Positions 44,905-53,551 of a stretch of DNA of 64,000 nt are shown here, piece after piece. The position numbers and the translations under genes are program-made. The notes beneath the pieces were generated by a model, which worked only from the letters and a program-made list of their open reading frames with translations, was not told the origin of the DNA and ran no database searches. Numbering within the stretch: the stretch's first letter is position 1; the number at the start of each line of letters is the position of its first letter. The DNA comes from Candidatus Thiodiazotropha sp. LNASS1 (GTDB lineage: Bacteria; Pseudomonadota; Gammaproteobacteria; Chromatiales; Chromatiaceae). The stretch lies in NCBI RefSeq assembly GCF_964212655.1, contig NZ_OZ156465.1, positions 496,001-560,000 on the forward strand, read 5' to 3'.

Positions 44905-44968
44905 TTTTGACTTCCTCTGTTTTTCGGAAATGACGGATTCCATATAAGTGTTAACAGGCCCTAGTTGA

Positions 44969-45262
44969 TCATAAGCCATCTTCATAACCCGGTGGCAGTT
45001 TACCTGAGAGCAGGTAGGCAAAGGCAATTACCTCTGCCACTGCCCGGTAGAGTGATTCGGGTATCTCATCACCCAGTGGAATTTGAGCCAGCAGAGCAGC
45101 CAACTCTGCATCTTCATGCAGGGGAATGGCATGATCATCCGCCAAGGCAAGAATTCTATCCGCCAACTCTCCACGTCCTTTGGCGGTCAGGCGGGGTGCA
45201 TTCTCCCCGTCATATTTCAAGGCGATGGCTAGGTCCGGGTCTCTGGTTTGATAATCGGTCAT
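44969..45262 (-). CDS. FlhB C-terminal-domain-like protein (FhlB type)
   Basis: 97 residues equal to the cytoplasmic tail of FlhB/YscU without the membrane part: AIALKYDGENAPRLTAKGRG, then IPLHEDAELAALLAQIPLGDEIPESLY and AVAEVIAFAYLLSG. The autocleavage motif NPTH of FlhB is absent. Homologues can stand in for the cleaved FlhB tail in export switching. It overlaps fliK by ATGA, fitting a joint role in hook length and substrate-specificity switching. Confidence 0.88.
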   Translation of the reverse strand: MTDYQTRDPDLAIALKYDGENAPRLTAKGRGELADRILALADDHAIPLHEDAELAALLAQIPLGDEIPESLYRAVAEVIAFAYLLSGKLPPGYEDGL

Positions 45263-46431
45263 ACTTTTTCACTCAACAGCGTCTGCTCGCTGGGTAGTTC
45301 GTTTTCAATCCCGGCGATTCCTTGAAAGGCCTCCAGCTTATCGACTTCCAGACCGGTTGACTCCAGGCTGGCGCGAAGTCTGCCGAGGTGATGATTGACC
45401 AAACTCGCCGTATTCGGCTTTTCAGACCAGATGGTGGTCGATAGTTTCTCTCCGAAAAGTGACAGCTTTACCCTCATAGGACCAAGGGATGGCAGATTCA
45501 TATGTAGCGTGAGACTCCACATGAACACTGTTTCAGTGCCTTTCCTTACAACGTCGCGACTGATTCTGAAATGAAACAGATCGAAACCACCTTCCTGGCG
45601 AATGGGGAGTTCAAATTGCCAAACCTGTCTTGTCGTATCCTCGGTTGGCAGGGAACTAAGTTGATTTGTCTGTATTCGCGCAATTGCGCCATCCAAATGC
45701 TTGAACAGATCGAGTAACAGCCTGGTGGTTGGGTTTGTCTCCTGCGCTGCGGGTGGTGGAGTCACAGGGGGTGACTGCGCCGGGTTTAATATTGGCTGTT
45801 GAAATGTCAGCGCCTGATTGATCTGGCTCCCAGGATTACTGATCAATGGTTTTATCAGTCCGATAAGACGCAGCAGGTTTAGTTTGAGATCTTTGCCGTT
45901 TATCTGATGGTTGATCAAGCGGGCCTCTGTTTGTGTCCCGCTCAGTTGCATTGCTTGCACCAACTGGGTCTTGAAGCCAGGGTCTTCTATCGGTATGACT
46001 CTGGCCAAAATGCTCTGCACAGCCTGTTTGACTGCCGGTGGTAGCGGACTGGCGCGGGTTGAGTCGGATGTAACCTGGGTGAGGTGCTTAAACAACTGGG
46101 GCAATGGCTGTTGTCGGGGCATCACCTGTTTCAGCGCGGCTGACTTCATCTGTTCCAGAGTGGGGCGAGTGAGCACCCGTAACTCAGGGAGATTACCTGT
46201 TTTCTCTACCTGAAGGGTCAAGGCCTGGCCGGTAGGTACTCTCAGGGTGGTTTGGGCGATCAGCCGTGTGACCCCGATCTGAAGCCGAATCGTACCGTTG
46301 ATGTTTTCACTGAGCGCAGTACCCCGCAATATCTGTCCAGGCTGAAGTTGCTCAAAAAGGGACTTGCCAGGCTCGATTGTCGGTAGTGGCAGTACGATTT
46401 TGCTACCGGATATCTCCATATTAAAATCCAT
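45259..46431 (-). CDS. fliK: Flagellar hook-length control protein FliK
   Basis: 390 residues (start at 46431, or ATG at 46419, which has GGA seven bases upstream). The C-terminal domain has the FliK core: LPSLGPMRVKLSLFGEKLST and NHHLGRLRASLESTGLEV. The middle is Pro/Gln-rich (PPVTPPPAAQETNP), as in hook-ruler regions. It measures hook length and triggers the export switch with FlhB. It is transcribed toward, and convergent with, the EAL-HDOD gene; the flhB-like gene overlaps its stop. Confidence 0.83.
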   Translation of the reverse strand: MDFNMEISGSKIVLPLPTIEPGKSLFEQLQPGQILRGTALSENINGTIRLQIGVTRLIAQTTLRVPTGQALTLQVEKTGNLPELRVLTRPTLEQMKSAALKQVMPRQQPLPQLFKHLTQVTSDSTRASPLPPAVKQAVQSILARVIPIEDPGFKTQLVQAMQLSGTQTEARLINHQINGKDLKLNLLRLIGLIKPLISNPGSQINQALTFQQPILNPAQSPPVTPPPAAQETNPTTRLLLDLFKHLDGAIARIQTNQLSSLPTEDTTRQVWQFELPIRQEGGFDLFHFRISRDVVRKGTETVFMWSLTLHMNLPSLGPMRVKLSLFGEKLSTTIWSEKPNTASLVNHHLGRLRASLESTGLEVDKLEAFQGIAGIENELPSEQTLLSEKV

Positions 46432-46847
46432 TCATAGCGCAGAACTGGTGGCATCCAGGCATAAGTTGATGTTCTTTGCCTTGGTGATGGGAGTTTGCAG
46501 ATGCTGAGGAAACGGCCGCAAATGAACGCCAATCACCGCAAGCGATCGCTAACGTTTGACTATGTGTATGGTTACCGCTCAATTCAGCTCCTGATGTAGG
46601 CAGTCTGTGTAGGAATTCAGATAATTTGTGCTCATTTGCGGTGATTAGCGCCTATTTGCGGTAAAACAGCGGCTCTTTTTTCATCGCCTGAGTCAGCATC
46701 AACAGGCCTGACCCAGCCCCTCAGCGGTGATCCAATAGCTATTGACGGATCATACCTTGTTTTGGGCCGGGGCTTGCTAACATTATATGCGAGCGGACTC
46801 GATGGTGTTCATTTCTTTCCCATTTGGCCGATAGGGTAGGTGTCACA
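46432..46847. other. Intergenic region with the CCGCAAAT inverted-repeat element
   Basis: About 415 bp between divergent fliK and the pentapeptide-repeat gene. Apart from the inverted repeat at 46515-46661 I see no gene. The remainder, 46662-46847, should hold the promoter of the pentapeptide-repeat gene. Confidence 0.5.
46515..46661. repeat. CCGCAAAT inverted-repeat element, copy 1
   Basis: The left arm 46516-46541 (starting CCGCAAATGAACGCCAATCA) and the right arm 46636-46661 are inverted repeats matching at 22 of 26 positions, with about 95 bp between. The 27 bases 46515-46541 recur exactly at 62754-62780. This suggests a dispersed small mobile element (MITE or REP-like). Confidence 0.75.
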
Positions 46848-47648
46848 TTGGCGGATAACGAAGCGATGCAAAAGCAGGACGATGAAAAACCACAAAGTTG
46901 GTTCGTCAAGCATGATGATCTGGTCATGGGGCCGCTCACCAGCGCCAAAATTCGTCACCTGTTACTTGATGGAGAGCTTGAGTTACGGGATCAGATAAGT
47001 CCCGATAAAAATAGATGGCAGGCCATCAGTCAAATGCCCAGTGTGGTTCCACTCCAATTGAGGGCGGCGGAAGGGGATAGTGAGGCGAAGGCCAAGGTCG
47101 CTGCCCGTGAAGTTGCTGACGCAAGAGATATTAAGCAGGAGAACCGTTTTCCCATACTCTCTTTGTCGATCTTCCTGTTACTCATCGGTGCCGTCGTCTT
47201 CTATTCATTAAGGTATGGAATGCCGGAAAAGATCGAAGAGTCTGTGTGTGAAGCGCCACCAGCCCCAGGTGTGAATTGGCGTAACTGTCTCATCAAAGAT
47301 CTTGATGCGGGGGCGGCCAGCCTTGCAGGGGCGAACCTGAACAGTGCCGTACTTCGTCGTGCAAAATTGAGTGCCACGGATTTGAGTAACGCCGATCTTC
47401 GCTATGCCAACCTGAGTCATGCGGATCTACGTCATGCGCAGATGCGCGGTACTGCTATGGTGGGGATAAATCTCCAGTTTGCCGATCTTAGGGGTGCCGA
47501 TTTGAGTCATGCCGACCTGCGCTTTGCCGATCTCTCCAATAGCCGGATTGATGATGCCAACCTTGAAAACGCGAGGCTTGATAACGCACTCTGGCTAGAT
47601 GGTAGAAATTGCGGGGAAAATTCCATCGGGAAATGCGAAAAACAGTAG
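46848..47648 (+). CDS. Membrane-anchored GYF-like/pentapeptide-repeat protein
   Basis: 266 residues from the TTG at 46848 (AGGTG five bases upstream); ATG at 46866 is the alternative. An N-terminal GYF_2-like domain (SWFVKHDDLVMGPLTSAKIRHLLLDGEL) occupies about 15-75, a membrane helix (ILSLSIFLLLIGAVVFYSL) follows at about 112-130, and a C-terminal run of pentapeptide repeats A(D/N)Lxx (NADLRYANLSHADLRHAQMRG) of about 90 residues forms a right-handed beta helix. It should be anchored with the repeats outside or inside depending on topology. The function is unknown. Confidence 0.82.
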   Translation: MADNEAMQKQDDEKPQSWFVKHDDLVMGPLTSAKIRHLLLDGELELRDQISPDKNRWQAISQMPSVVPLQLRAAEGDSEAKAKVAAREVADARDIKQENRFPILSLSIFLLLIGAVVFYSLRYGMPEKIEESVCEAPPAPGVNWRNCLIKDLDAGAASLAGANLNSAVLRRAKLSATDLSNADLRYANLSHADLRHAQMRGTAMVGINLQFADLRGADLSHADLRFADLSNSRIDDANLENARLDNALWLDGRNCGENSIGKCEKQ

Positions 47649-47685
47649 CCTGGATGACTGACCCGCAACATCCGGCGATCCACGG

Positions 47686-48270
47686 CTATGGTGCGCCACT
47701 GAATGACTCAGTCTCATAACGATAAACCTCAAGCGTACTGGACCAATAGTTGGCGGGCAGGCCGGCCTTCTGTTTGAGATGGCTGAGAAAATTGCGGGTA
47801 TCAGGAATAGATTCCCACACTGAAGGGAGAAAGGTACCCCGATGGTGTCCATCCAGTAGAATCAAGCCGTCTACAGATGGTCTGATTTTTGATACGAGCT
47901 CCTGCTCGGATTCGAAGTCGATGACCTCAGCGGGGGTCAAAACTGAGATGTGAATTTCAAGGTTATTCCTATCATGGGAGGTTAACGGTGGGAATCTTGG
48001 GTCTCGGAAGGCGGCAGCATAGGCATTCTCAGCGACATCCTCAACGATCGACAAATGAGCTTCAAGATGCCCGATACATCCTCTCAGGTCTCCACCCAGC
48101 AGCAGGGTAACGAAGCATGCCCGAATTTCTCTTAGCCCTGCTGGATAGTCATTGGCTGCAACTGGCAGCGGCACACCCTGCTCGAGACCATGCTTGATGG
48201 AATGTACAGCAACCTCAAGCAAGGTTGTTCTTTCCTCTGCAGAAAATTGTGAATGCGCGGTATGGTTCAT
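47686..48270 (-). CDS. amrA: AmmeMemoRadiSam system protein A (AMMECR1 family)
   Basis: 194 residues from the ATG at 48270; a GTG three codons earlier is less likely. The AMMECR1 hallmark LRGCIGHLEA is followed by the His-rich FRDPRFPPLT segment, LEIHISVLTPAEVI and GLILLDGHHRGTFLPSVW. The family is found with a MEMO1-like protein and a radical SAM enzyme; the biochemical role is not settled. Here it stands 12 kb from those partners, convergent with the pentapeptide-repeat gene and divergent from rdgC. Confidence 0.9.
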   Translation of the reverse strand: MNHTAHSQFSAEERTTLLEVAVHSIKHGLEQGVPLPVAANDYPAGLREIRACFVTLLLGGDLRGCIGHLEAHLSIVEDVAENAYAAAFRDPRFPPLTSHDRNNLEIHISVLTPAEVIDFESEQELVSKIRPSVDGLILLDGHHRGTFLPSVWESIPDTRNFLSHLKQKAGLPANYWSSTLEVYRYETESFSGAP

Positions 48271-48607
48271 GCTATTCACCCGATATACTCATATGTATTA
48301 CTTTGGTTCGTTCCACTATCTGGAGCAGCGCTGCCATCTGCTCCCGCTTATTCTGTTTTTGACCGAGTTCCCAATAGCTGTTTCATCCCAGTCTGCTTCC
48401 GGATTGACGCTGCTTTTTAGAAAAGGGATGTTGATAACCATGTATCGAAATCGGATAAATAGCAACCTGTAACCTGGCTTGTAGGCTGACAGGATGATGG
48501 CCGGCATAATTATCTGTGGCTGAATCACTGTTTCACTTATGAAGGCCTGGATTACTCACCTCCGGTTCGCCATAATCCGCTCCTCGTTTTACAGAATGGT
48601 AAATGTG
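48271..48607. other. Intergenic region between amrA and rdgC
   Basis: About 340 bp, divergent promoters expected, no supported gene. A sigma-70-like pair TTGATA (48431-48436) and GATAAA (48454-48459) with 17-base spacing points toward rdgC but lies about 150 bp upstream of it, so it is only a candidate. Confidence 0.4.
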
Positions 48608-49516
48608 ATGTGGTTTAAAAATCTTCGTATCTATCTGCTACAGCATCCCCTCAATCTCAGTCAGGAAGCACTGGCCGATAAGCTTGAGGCTAAGCGGTTT
48701 CAGGCTTGTGGCAGCCATGACCTGATCGGTATGGGATGGGATAGCCCGCTGGGCCGTCAATCGGAGACGCTGGTACATGAGGCCAGTGGGTGTCAGATGA
48801 TCTGTGCCCGTCAGGAAGACAAGCTGTTGCCTACAGCGGTTGTCAATGAGATCGTGGAAGAGAAGATCGATCAGATCCAGCAGGAGGAGGGGCGAAAGGT
48901 AGCGCGCAGAGAGCGAAGTGAATTGAAGGATGAGGTCTTTCATCAATTATTACCGAAGGCGTTCAGCCGGCATACCCGGCAATTCGCCATGATCGACAAA
49001 CAGCAGGGCTGGATAGTGGTGGATGCTGCCAGCGCCAACAAGGCGGAAGCTTTGATATCCCTGCTGCGCGACACCCTGGGCAGTCTACCGGTAAAACCAC
49101 TGGAGGTTGCGACGTCCCCATCCTATGTCATGACAGAGTGGTTGAAGCGCCCCAGCCAATATGCGGACTTTACCCTTCTGGATAGCTGCGAACTGCAGGA
49201 CCGTAGCGATGAGGCGAGTATCCTTCGGTGTAAGGGACAGGATCTTACTGCGGATGAGATATTGGCACATATCGATGCCGGCAAGCAGGTGGTTAAACTC
49301 GCTGTAGAGTGGGATGAACGTCTCTCCTGCACTATTGATGAGGATATGTCGATAAAACGACTTAAGTTTCTCGACCTCATCCAGGAGCAAGCCGCAGATT
49401 ACCAGGTTGAGAGCGAGGCCGATGCCTTCGATGGCCAATTCACGCTGATGAGTCTGGAGTTTCGTCGCTTTTTACCCCGTTTATTCGAACTCTTCGGGGG
49501 GATAGCGGAGTCTTAG
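48608..49516 (+). CDS. rdgC: Recombination-associated protein RdgC
   Basis: 302 residues from the ATG at 48608, giving the usual N-terminus MWFKNLRIYLL; further upstream in-frame starts are not needed. It forms a ring around double-stranded DNA and restrains RecA. Family features are FQACGSHDLIGMGWDSPLG, KLLPTAVVNEIVEEKI and the FSRHTRQFAMIDKQQGWIVVDAAS segment. Length is as expected. It stands alone. Confidence 0.93.
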   Translation: MWFKNLRIYLLQHPLNLSQEALADKLEAKRFQACGSHDLIGMGWDSPLGRQSETLVHEASGCQMICARQEDKLLPTAVVNEIVEEKIDQIQQEEGRKVARRERSELKDEVFHQLLPKAFSRHTRQFAMIDKQQGWIVVDAASANKAEALISLLRDTLGSLPVKPLEVATSPSYVMTEWLKRPSQYADFTLLDSCELQDRSDEASILRCKGQDLTADEILAHIDAGKQVVKLAVEWDERLSCTIDEDMSIKRLKFLDLIQEQAADYQVESEADAFDGQFTLMSLEFRRFLPRLFELFGGIAES

Positions 49517-49720
49517 GCCCTGTTGTGCCTGAAGTCCGGGGATCTTCAGACTGAGCGCACAATGGAAGGTTCTGACTGAGAATCAAACCTGTGGCGCATA
49601 CACGATTAATAACCAGGATTTAATCATGGTTTATTGATTTAAGTCAATGTTTGTCACGACAAGAGTCTTTAACCTCTCCCTACGCTCACGGTTGGTCGTT
49701 TCCGTGTTAAGCGCTAGTCT

Positions 49721-49772
49721 GGCGGGGACTGAGACCCATCTGCCTCCAGGGTCCTTCCCCGCCTGTTTTTTT
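49721..49772 (+). terminator. Intrinsic terminator between rdgC and the nucleotide-sugar genes
   Basis: Stem GGCGGGG (49721-49727) pairs with CCCCGCC (49757-49763). An inner stem GACCC / GGGTC extends it. A run of mostly T (49765-49772) follows on the plus strand. It lies about 200 bp past rdgC and ends just before the stop of the convergent epimerase gene. Confidence 0.65.
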
Positions 49773-49776
49773 CTGA

Positions 49777-50784
49777 TCAGTAGTCGTAATAATCCAGAAA
49801 CCACCGCGCGAAACTTGCCACGCCATCCTCAAGTCTGGTATCGGGTTTGTAGCCTGTGTCGGCTATCAGATCGGAGACGTCCGCATAAGTGGCAACCACA
49901 TCGCCATCCTGCAGAGGCAGCATGTTGATCTCAGCCTTCCTGCCAAGACTCTCCTCCAGTAGCTCTATGTAGCGCATCAACTCAACAGGCTGGTTGTTGC
50001 CGATATTATAGAGTCTGTAGGGTGCTGTGCTGGTTGCCGAGTCGGGATGATCACTGTCCCAGTCCGGATTAGGCCGGGGAATACGGTCCAGCACCCGAAT
50101 GACACCTTCAACAATGTCATCGATGTAGGTGAAGTCGCGGCGATGCTTGCCATAGTTGTAGACGTCGATGGCTTCACCACGCATGATCTTGTGGGCGAAC
50201 TTGAGCATCGCCATATCGGGCCTGCTCCAGGGTCCATAGACGGTAAAGAAGCGCAATCCGGTGGTGGGTATACGATAGAGATGGCTGTAGGTATGCGCCA
50301 TCAGTTCGTTGGCCTTCTTGGTGGCTGCATATAGGCTGACGGGATGATCCACATTGTCATGCACAGAGAAGGGCATCGAGGTATTGGCGCCATACACCGA
50401 ACTGCTCGAAGCGTAGACGAGGTGTTGTACGCCATGATTCCGGCATCCCTCCAGAATGTGGCCAAATCCCACCAGGTTAGAATCGATATAAGCCAACGGA
50501 TTTTCGATTGAATAGCGAACCCCGGCCTGAGCGGCAAGGTTTACCACCCTCTCCGGTTTGTAGTGGGAGAAGGCGTCTGAAATGCCCCCGCGATCCTCGA
50601 GTTCCAGTCGTAAATCGGTGAAATGCGGATGATCTTGGGTGCGCGCCAGGCGAGCTTTTTTTAAATTGACATCGTAATAATCATTAAGGCAGTCAATACT
50701 GATCACCTCATCCCCACGGTCAAGCAGACGTATCGCTAAAGCTGAGCCAATGAAACCGGCTCCACCGGTGATGAGTACTCGCAT
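49777..50784 (-). CDS. UDP-glucuronate 4-epimerase (CapI-like)
   Basis: 335 residues, short-chain dehydrogenase fold. The NAD-binding motif is MRVLITGGAGFIGSALA (GxxGxxG), and the active site has SSSSVYG and Tyr-x3-Lys in LYAATKKANE. The N-terminal NDYYDVNLKKARLA and PWSRPDMAMLKF match UDP-glucuronate to UDP-galacturonate epimerases. It provides an acidic sugar precursor for surface polysaccharide. AGGA nine bases upstream supports the start. It follows the WbpP/TviC gene by 81 bp. Confidence 0.9.
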   Translation of the reverse strand: MRVLITGGAGFIGSALAIRLLDRGDEVISIDCLNDYYDVNLKKARLARTQDHPHFTDLRLELEDRGGISDAFSHYKPERVVNLAAQAGVRYSIENPLAYIDSNLVGFGHILEGCRNHGVQHLVYASSSSVYGANTSMPFSVHDNVDHPVSLYAATKKANELMAHTYSHLYRIPTTGLRFFTVYGPWSRPDMAMLKFAHKIMRGEAIDVYNYGKHRRDFTYIDDIVEGVIRVLDRIPRPNPDWDSDHPDSATSTAPYRLYNIGNNQPVELMRYIELLEESLGRKAEINMLPLQDGDVVATYADVSDLIADTGYKPDTRLEDGVASFARWFLDYYDY

Positions 50785-50865
50785 GGTTAAGAGTCCTAGT
50801 TATTAATTCGTGATCGTTTCCAGCGGCCTAAGCTACTCGATTAAGGGATCGCCTGTGATTGATCC

Positions 50866-51924
50866 CTACGCCTTTTTCGAAGATGCATTCTGTCGGCCGG
50901 TCAGGTCATCGATATACCAACTCATGGCCTCCGTCAGGCCCTGATCGATGTTGTGCGACGGTTCATAACCGAGCAAGTGCCTGGCTTTGTCAATATCAGC
51001 CAATGAATGTCGTACATCGCCCGGTCGAAAATCCCTGTAAGTGGGGGAGATCCCTTTCAGGTATGGAAAGCTATCCGCCAGGATGTCCCTGATTTTAGTA
51101 AACAGCTGATTCAGCGTGGTACGGTCACCCACGGCAATATTGTAAACCTGATCGGCAGCATCCGGATTGTCGCTGGTCGCGGCCAGGAGATTTGCCTGCA
51201 CGGCGTTGTCGATATAACAGAAGTCACGGCTGGTCTCGCCATCGCCGTTGATGAAGACCTCGTCCCTGTCAATCATGGCGGCGACCCACTTCGGTATGAC
51301 GGCGGCATAGGCGCCGTTGGGATCCTGGCGTCTGCCGAAGATGTTGAAATACCTTAAGCCAATGGTCTTGAAGTCATAGCAGCGGGCGAAAACCTGGGCA
51401 TAATGTTCGTTGACCAATTTCGTCACCGCATAGGGTGAAAGCGGATTACCGATTCGGTCTTCTAGCTTGGGCAGGCCGGGGTGGTCGCCATAGGTTGAAC
51501 TCGATGCCGCGTAGACGAAACGTCTGACTTGCGCATCTCGGGCTGCCACCAAGATGTTCAAATAGCCTGTGATATTGCTTTCATTGGTGGTGATGGGATC
51601 GGCCAGTGAGCGTGGCACGGATCCCAGTGCAGCCTGGTGCAATACGTAATCGACACCCTGACATGCCTGACGACAGGTATCCAGACTCCTGATATCGCCC
51701 TCGATGAATCTGAACTGGTCCCACTGTTCGGCATTGACGCTGTTTTTGACCTTATCGAAATTGTAGGCATGACCTGTAGCAAAGTTGTCGAGACCAACGA
51801 CTTTTTGTCCAAGGGATAACAGAGTTTCCAGTAGGTTTGAGCCGATAAAACCAGCAACGCCGGTGATGAGCCAGGTCGATTGCTCTATATGCAGCCTGTT
51901 CTTCAGTTCGTCATAGGGTGTCAT
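50866..51924 (-). CDS. UDP-GlcNAc(A) 4-epimerase (WbpP/TviC-type)
   Basis: 352 residues, short-chain dehydrogenase fold. NAD motif [16 protein letters not shown], active-site [13 protein letters not shown] and [10 protein letters not shown] (Tyr-x3-Lys), and the family-typical [20 protein letters not shown]. WbpP/TviC interconverts UDP-GlcNAc(A) and UDP-GalNAc(A). Paired with the dehydrogenase upstream it would give UDP-GalNAcA as in Vi-antigen or similar polysaccharide synthesis. It overlaps the dehydrogenase by ATGA. Confidence 0.9.
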   Translation of the reverse strand: MTPYDELKNRLHIEQSTWLITGVAGFIGSNLLETLLSLGQKVVGLDNFATGHAYNFDKVKNSVNAEQWDQFRFIEGDIRSLDTCRQACQGVDYVLHQAALGSVPRSLADPITTNESNITGYLNILVAARDAQVRRFVYAASSSTYGDHPGLPKLEDRIGNPLSPYAVTKLVNEHYAQVFARCYDFKTIGLRYFNIFGRRQDPNGAYAAVIPKWVAAMIDRDEVFINGDGETSRDFCYIDNAVQANLLAATSDNPDAADQVYNIAVGDRTTLNQLFTKIRDILADSFPYLKGISPTYRDFRPGDVRHSLADIDKARHLLGYEPSHNIDQGLTEAMSWYIDDLTGRQNASSKKA

Positions 51925-53198
51925 AGTCTTGCATCGACCGCGTCGGCAGGGAGGACATTCTTGACGTCGAAGAGAACCCCGTTTTCTTTACAGAGAGTAC
52001 GGATTTTTTCCACCCCCATCTGCTGGAATTCACGGTGCGCGACTGCCAGTATTACGGCATCGTACTCGCCCTCTTTGATTTCGCTGATAGGACGAAGGCC
52101 ATACTCTTCTTCTGCTTCAACCTGGGAAACCCAGGGATCATAGACATCCACCTGGGCCCCGTAATCCTCGAATTCGGACACGATGTCCACTACCCGCGTG
52201 TTTCTGAGATCAGGACAGTTTTCCTTGAAGGTCAAACCCAATACCAGCACCCTGCTATTGTTGGATGCGATCCCCCGTTTCATCATCATTTTCACCACAC
52301 TGTGCACTACATAGGCGCCCATACCGTCGTTGAGCCGCCTTCCTGCAAGGATGATTTCCGGTTGGTAACCGATCGATTGTGCCTTGTGGGTGAGGTAATA
52401 GGGATCGACACCGATACAATGACCGCCGACCAATCCGGGTCTGAAGGGAAGGAAATTCCATTTGCTGCCGGCAGCTTCCAGTACTTCCAGGGTATCGATG
52501 CCGAGGCGGTTGAAAATCAATGCCAATTCATTGATCAGTGCGATGTTGACATCACGTTGGGTGTTTTCGATGACCTTGGCAGCCTCCGCGATCTTGATAC
52601 TGCTCGCCTTATGCGTGCCGGCAGTGATGATCGAGCGGTAGAGTTCATCCACGAAATCAGTGACCTCGGGTGTGGATCCTGAGGTCACCTTTTTAATTGT
52701 CGGCAGGCGGTGTTCCTTATCGCCTGGATTGATACGTTCGGGACTGTAGCCGACATAAAAATCCTGATTGAACTTCAATCCGGAGTCGGCCTCCATGATG
52801 GGAACACAAACCTCCTCAGTCGCACCCGGATAGACGGTGGATTCGAATATAGCGATATCGCCCTTTTTAAGTACCTTTCCCAGGGCATGACTGGCGCCGA
52901 TCAAGGGAGAAAGATCCGGTTGTTTATGCTCGTTGATCGGTGTGGGAACTGTGACGATATAGATATTGCAGGGTTTTAGATCGTCGAGATTGCTGGTATA
53001 GCTCAGGTAGGGTACCTTCCGCAGCTCTTCAGGATCGACCTCAAGAGAGCTGTCTTGCCCCGATTTGAGCTCCGCAACCCGCGCATCGTTGATATCCAGC
53101 CCGATTGTCGGGTACTTTTTACCGAATTCCACTGCCAATGGCAGTCCCACGTAACCAAGGCCGAGCACACCGATGTGCACTTTCCCAAGATCAAACAT
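51921..53198 (-). CDS. UDP-N-acetylglucosamine 6-dehydrogenase (TviB/WbpO-type)
   Basis: 425 residues. UDP-sugar dehydrogenase with NAD fold ([20 protein letters not shown]), the [14 protein letters not shown] loop, [14 protein letters not shown], and the catalytic Cys in [15 protein letters not shown]. It oxidises UDP-HexNAc to the uronic acid in two NAD steps. First gene of the three-gene nucleotide-sugar unit. AGGA six bases upstream supports the start. No glycosyltransferase or flippase gene lies in the window. Confidence 0.92.
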   Translation of the reverse strand: MFDLGKVHIGVLGLGYVGLPLAVEFGKKYPTIGLDINDARVAELKSGQDSSLEVDPEELRKVPYLSYTSNLDDLKPCNIYIVTVPTPINEHKQPDLSPLIGASHALGKVLKKGDIAIFESTVYPGATEEVCVPIMEADSGLKFNQDFYVGYSPERINPGDKEHRLPTIKKVTSGSTPEVTDFVDELYRSIITAGTHKASSIKIAEAAKVIENTQRDVNIALINELALIFNRLGIDTLEVLEAAGSKWNFLPFRPGLVGGHCIGVDPYYLTHKAQSIGYQPEIILAGRRLNDGMGAYVVHSVVKMMMKRGIASNNSRVLVLGLTFKENCPDLRNTRVVDIVSEFEDYGAQVDVYDPWVSQVEAEEEYGLRPISEIKEGEYDAVILAVAHREFQQMGVEKIRTLCKENGVLFDVKNVLPADAVDARL

Positions 53199-53551
53199 AC
53201 GTTATCCTTGTTAAAATGAACCTGAGCCGTCGAGATCAGGCCAATGAGTATATTCTGACTAAAGATGATGAGTATCAGTAGCCTGTAGCGCTGACAGATG
53301 ATAACTTGGCATGTCGGCGAAATCGAGGGGTTTTTAGCGACATAAGAACTTCTGGCCGGCTATTGAACATAAGCGCTATCATTTATATCGCACACGCCGT
53401 TAGCATCGACCTGATACCGCCCTGGCGATCTGTGAATATCTATCCATGTCAAACAGTCATATTCCGGGCCGGTACGAATGAGAATACTGGATGTTGAGCG
53501 GCTATCTGCATTCGCTTTATCTGATCGATCAACCATGGAAATAAAGCTGAA
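53199..53551. other. Divergent intergenic region
   Basis: About 350 bp between the sugar-dehydrogenase operon (minus) and the radical SAM gene (plus). No gene is supported. Promoters of both should be here; I could not pick clear boxes by eye. Confidence 0.4.

Noticed and set aside
49647-49928. 93-codon plus-strand frame after rdgC
   Set aside because: It spans the terminator and the end of the convergent epimerase gene and has no start signal.
50859-51092. Plus-strand frame over the WbpP-type gene
   Set aside because: Shadow of the epimerase reading frame.
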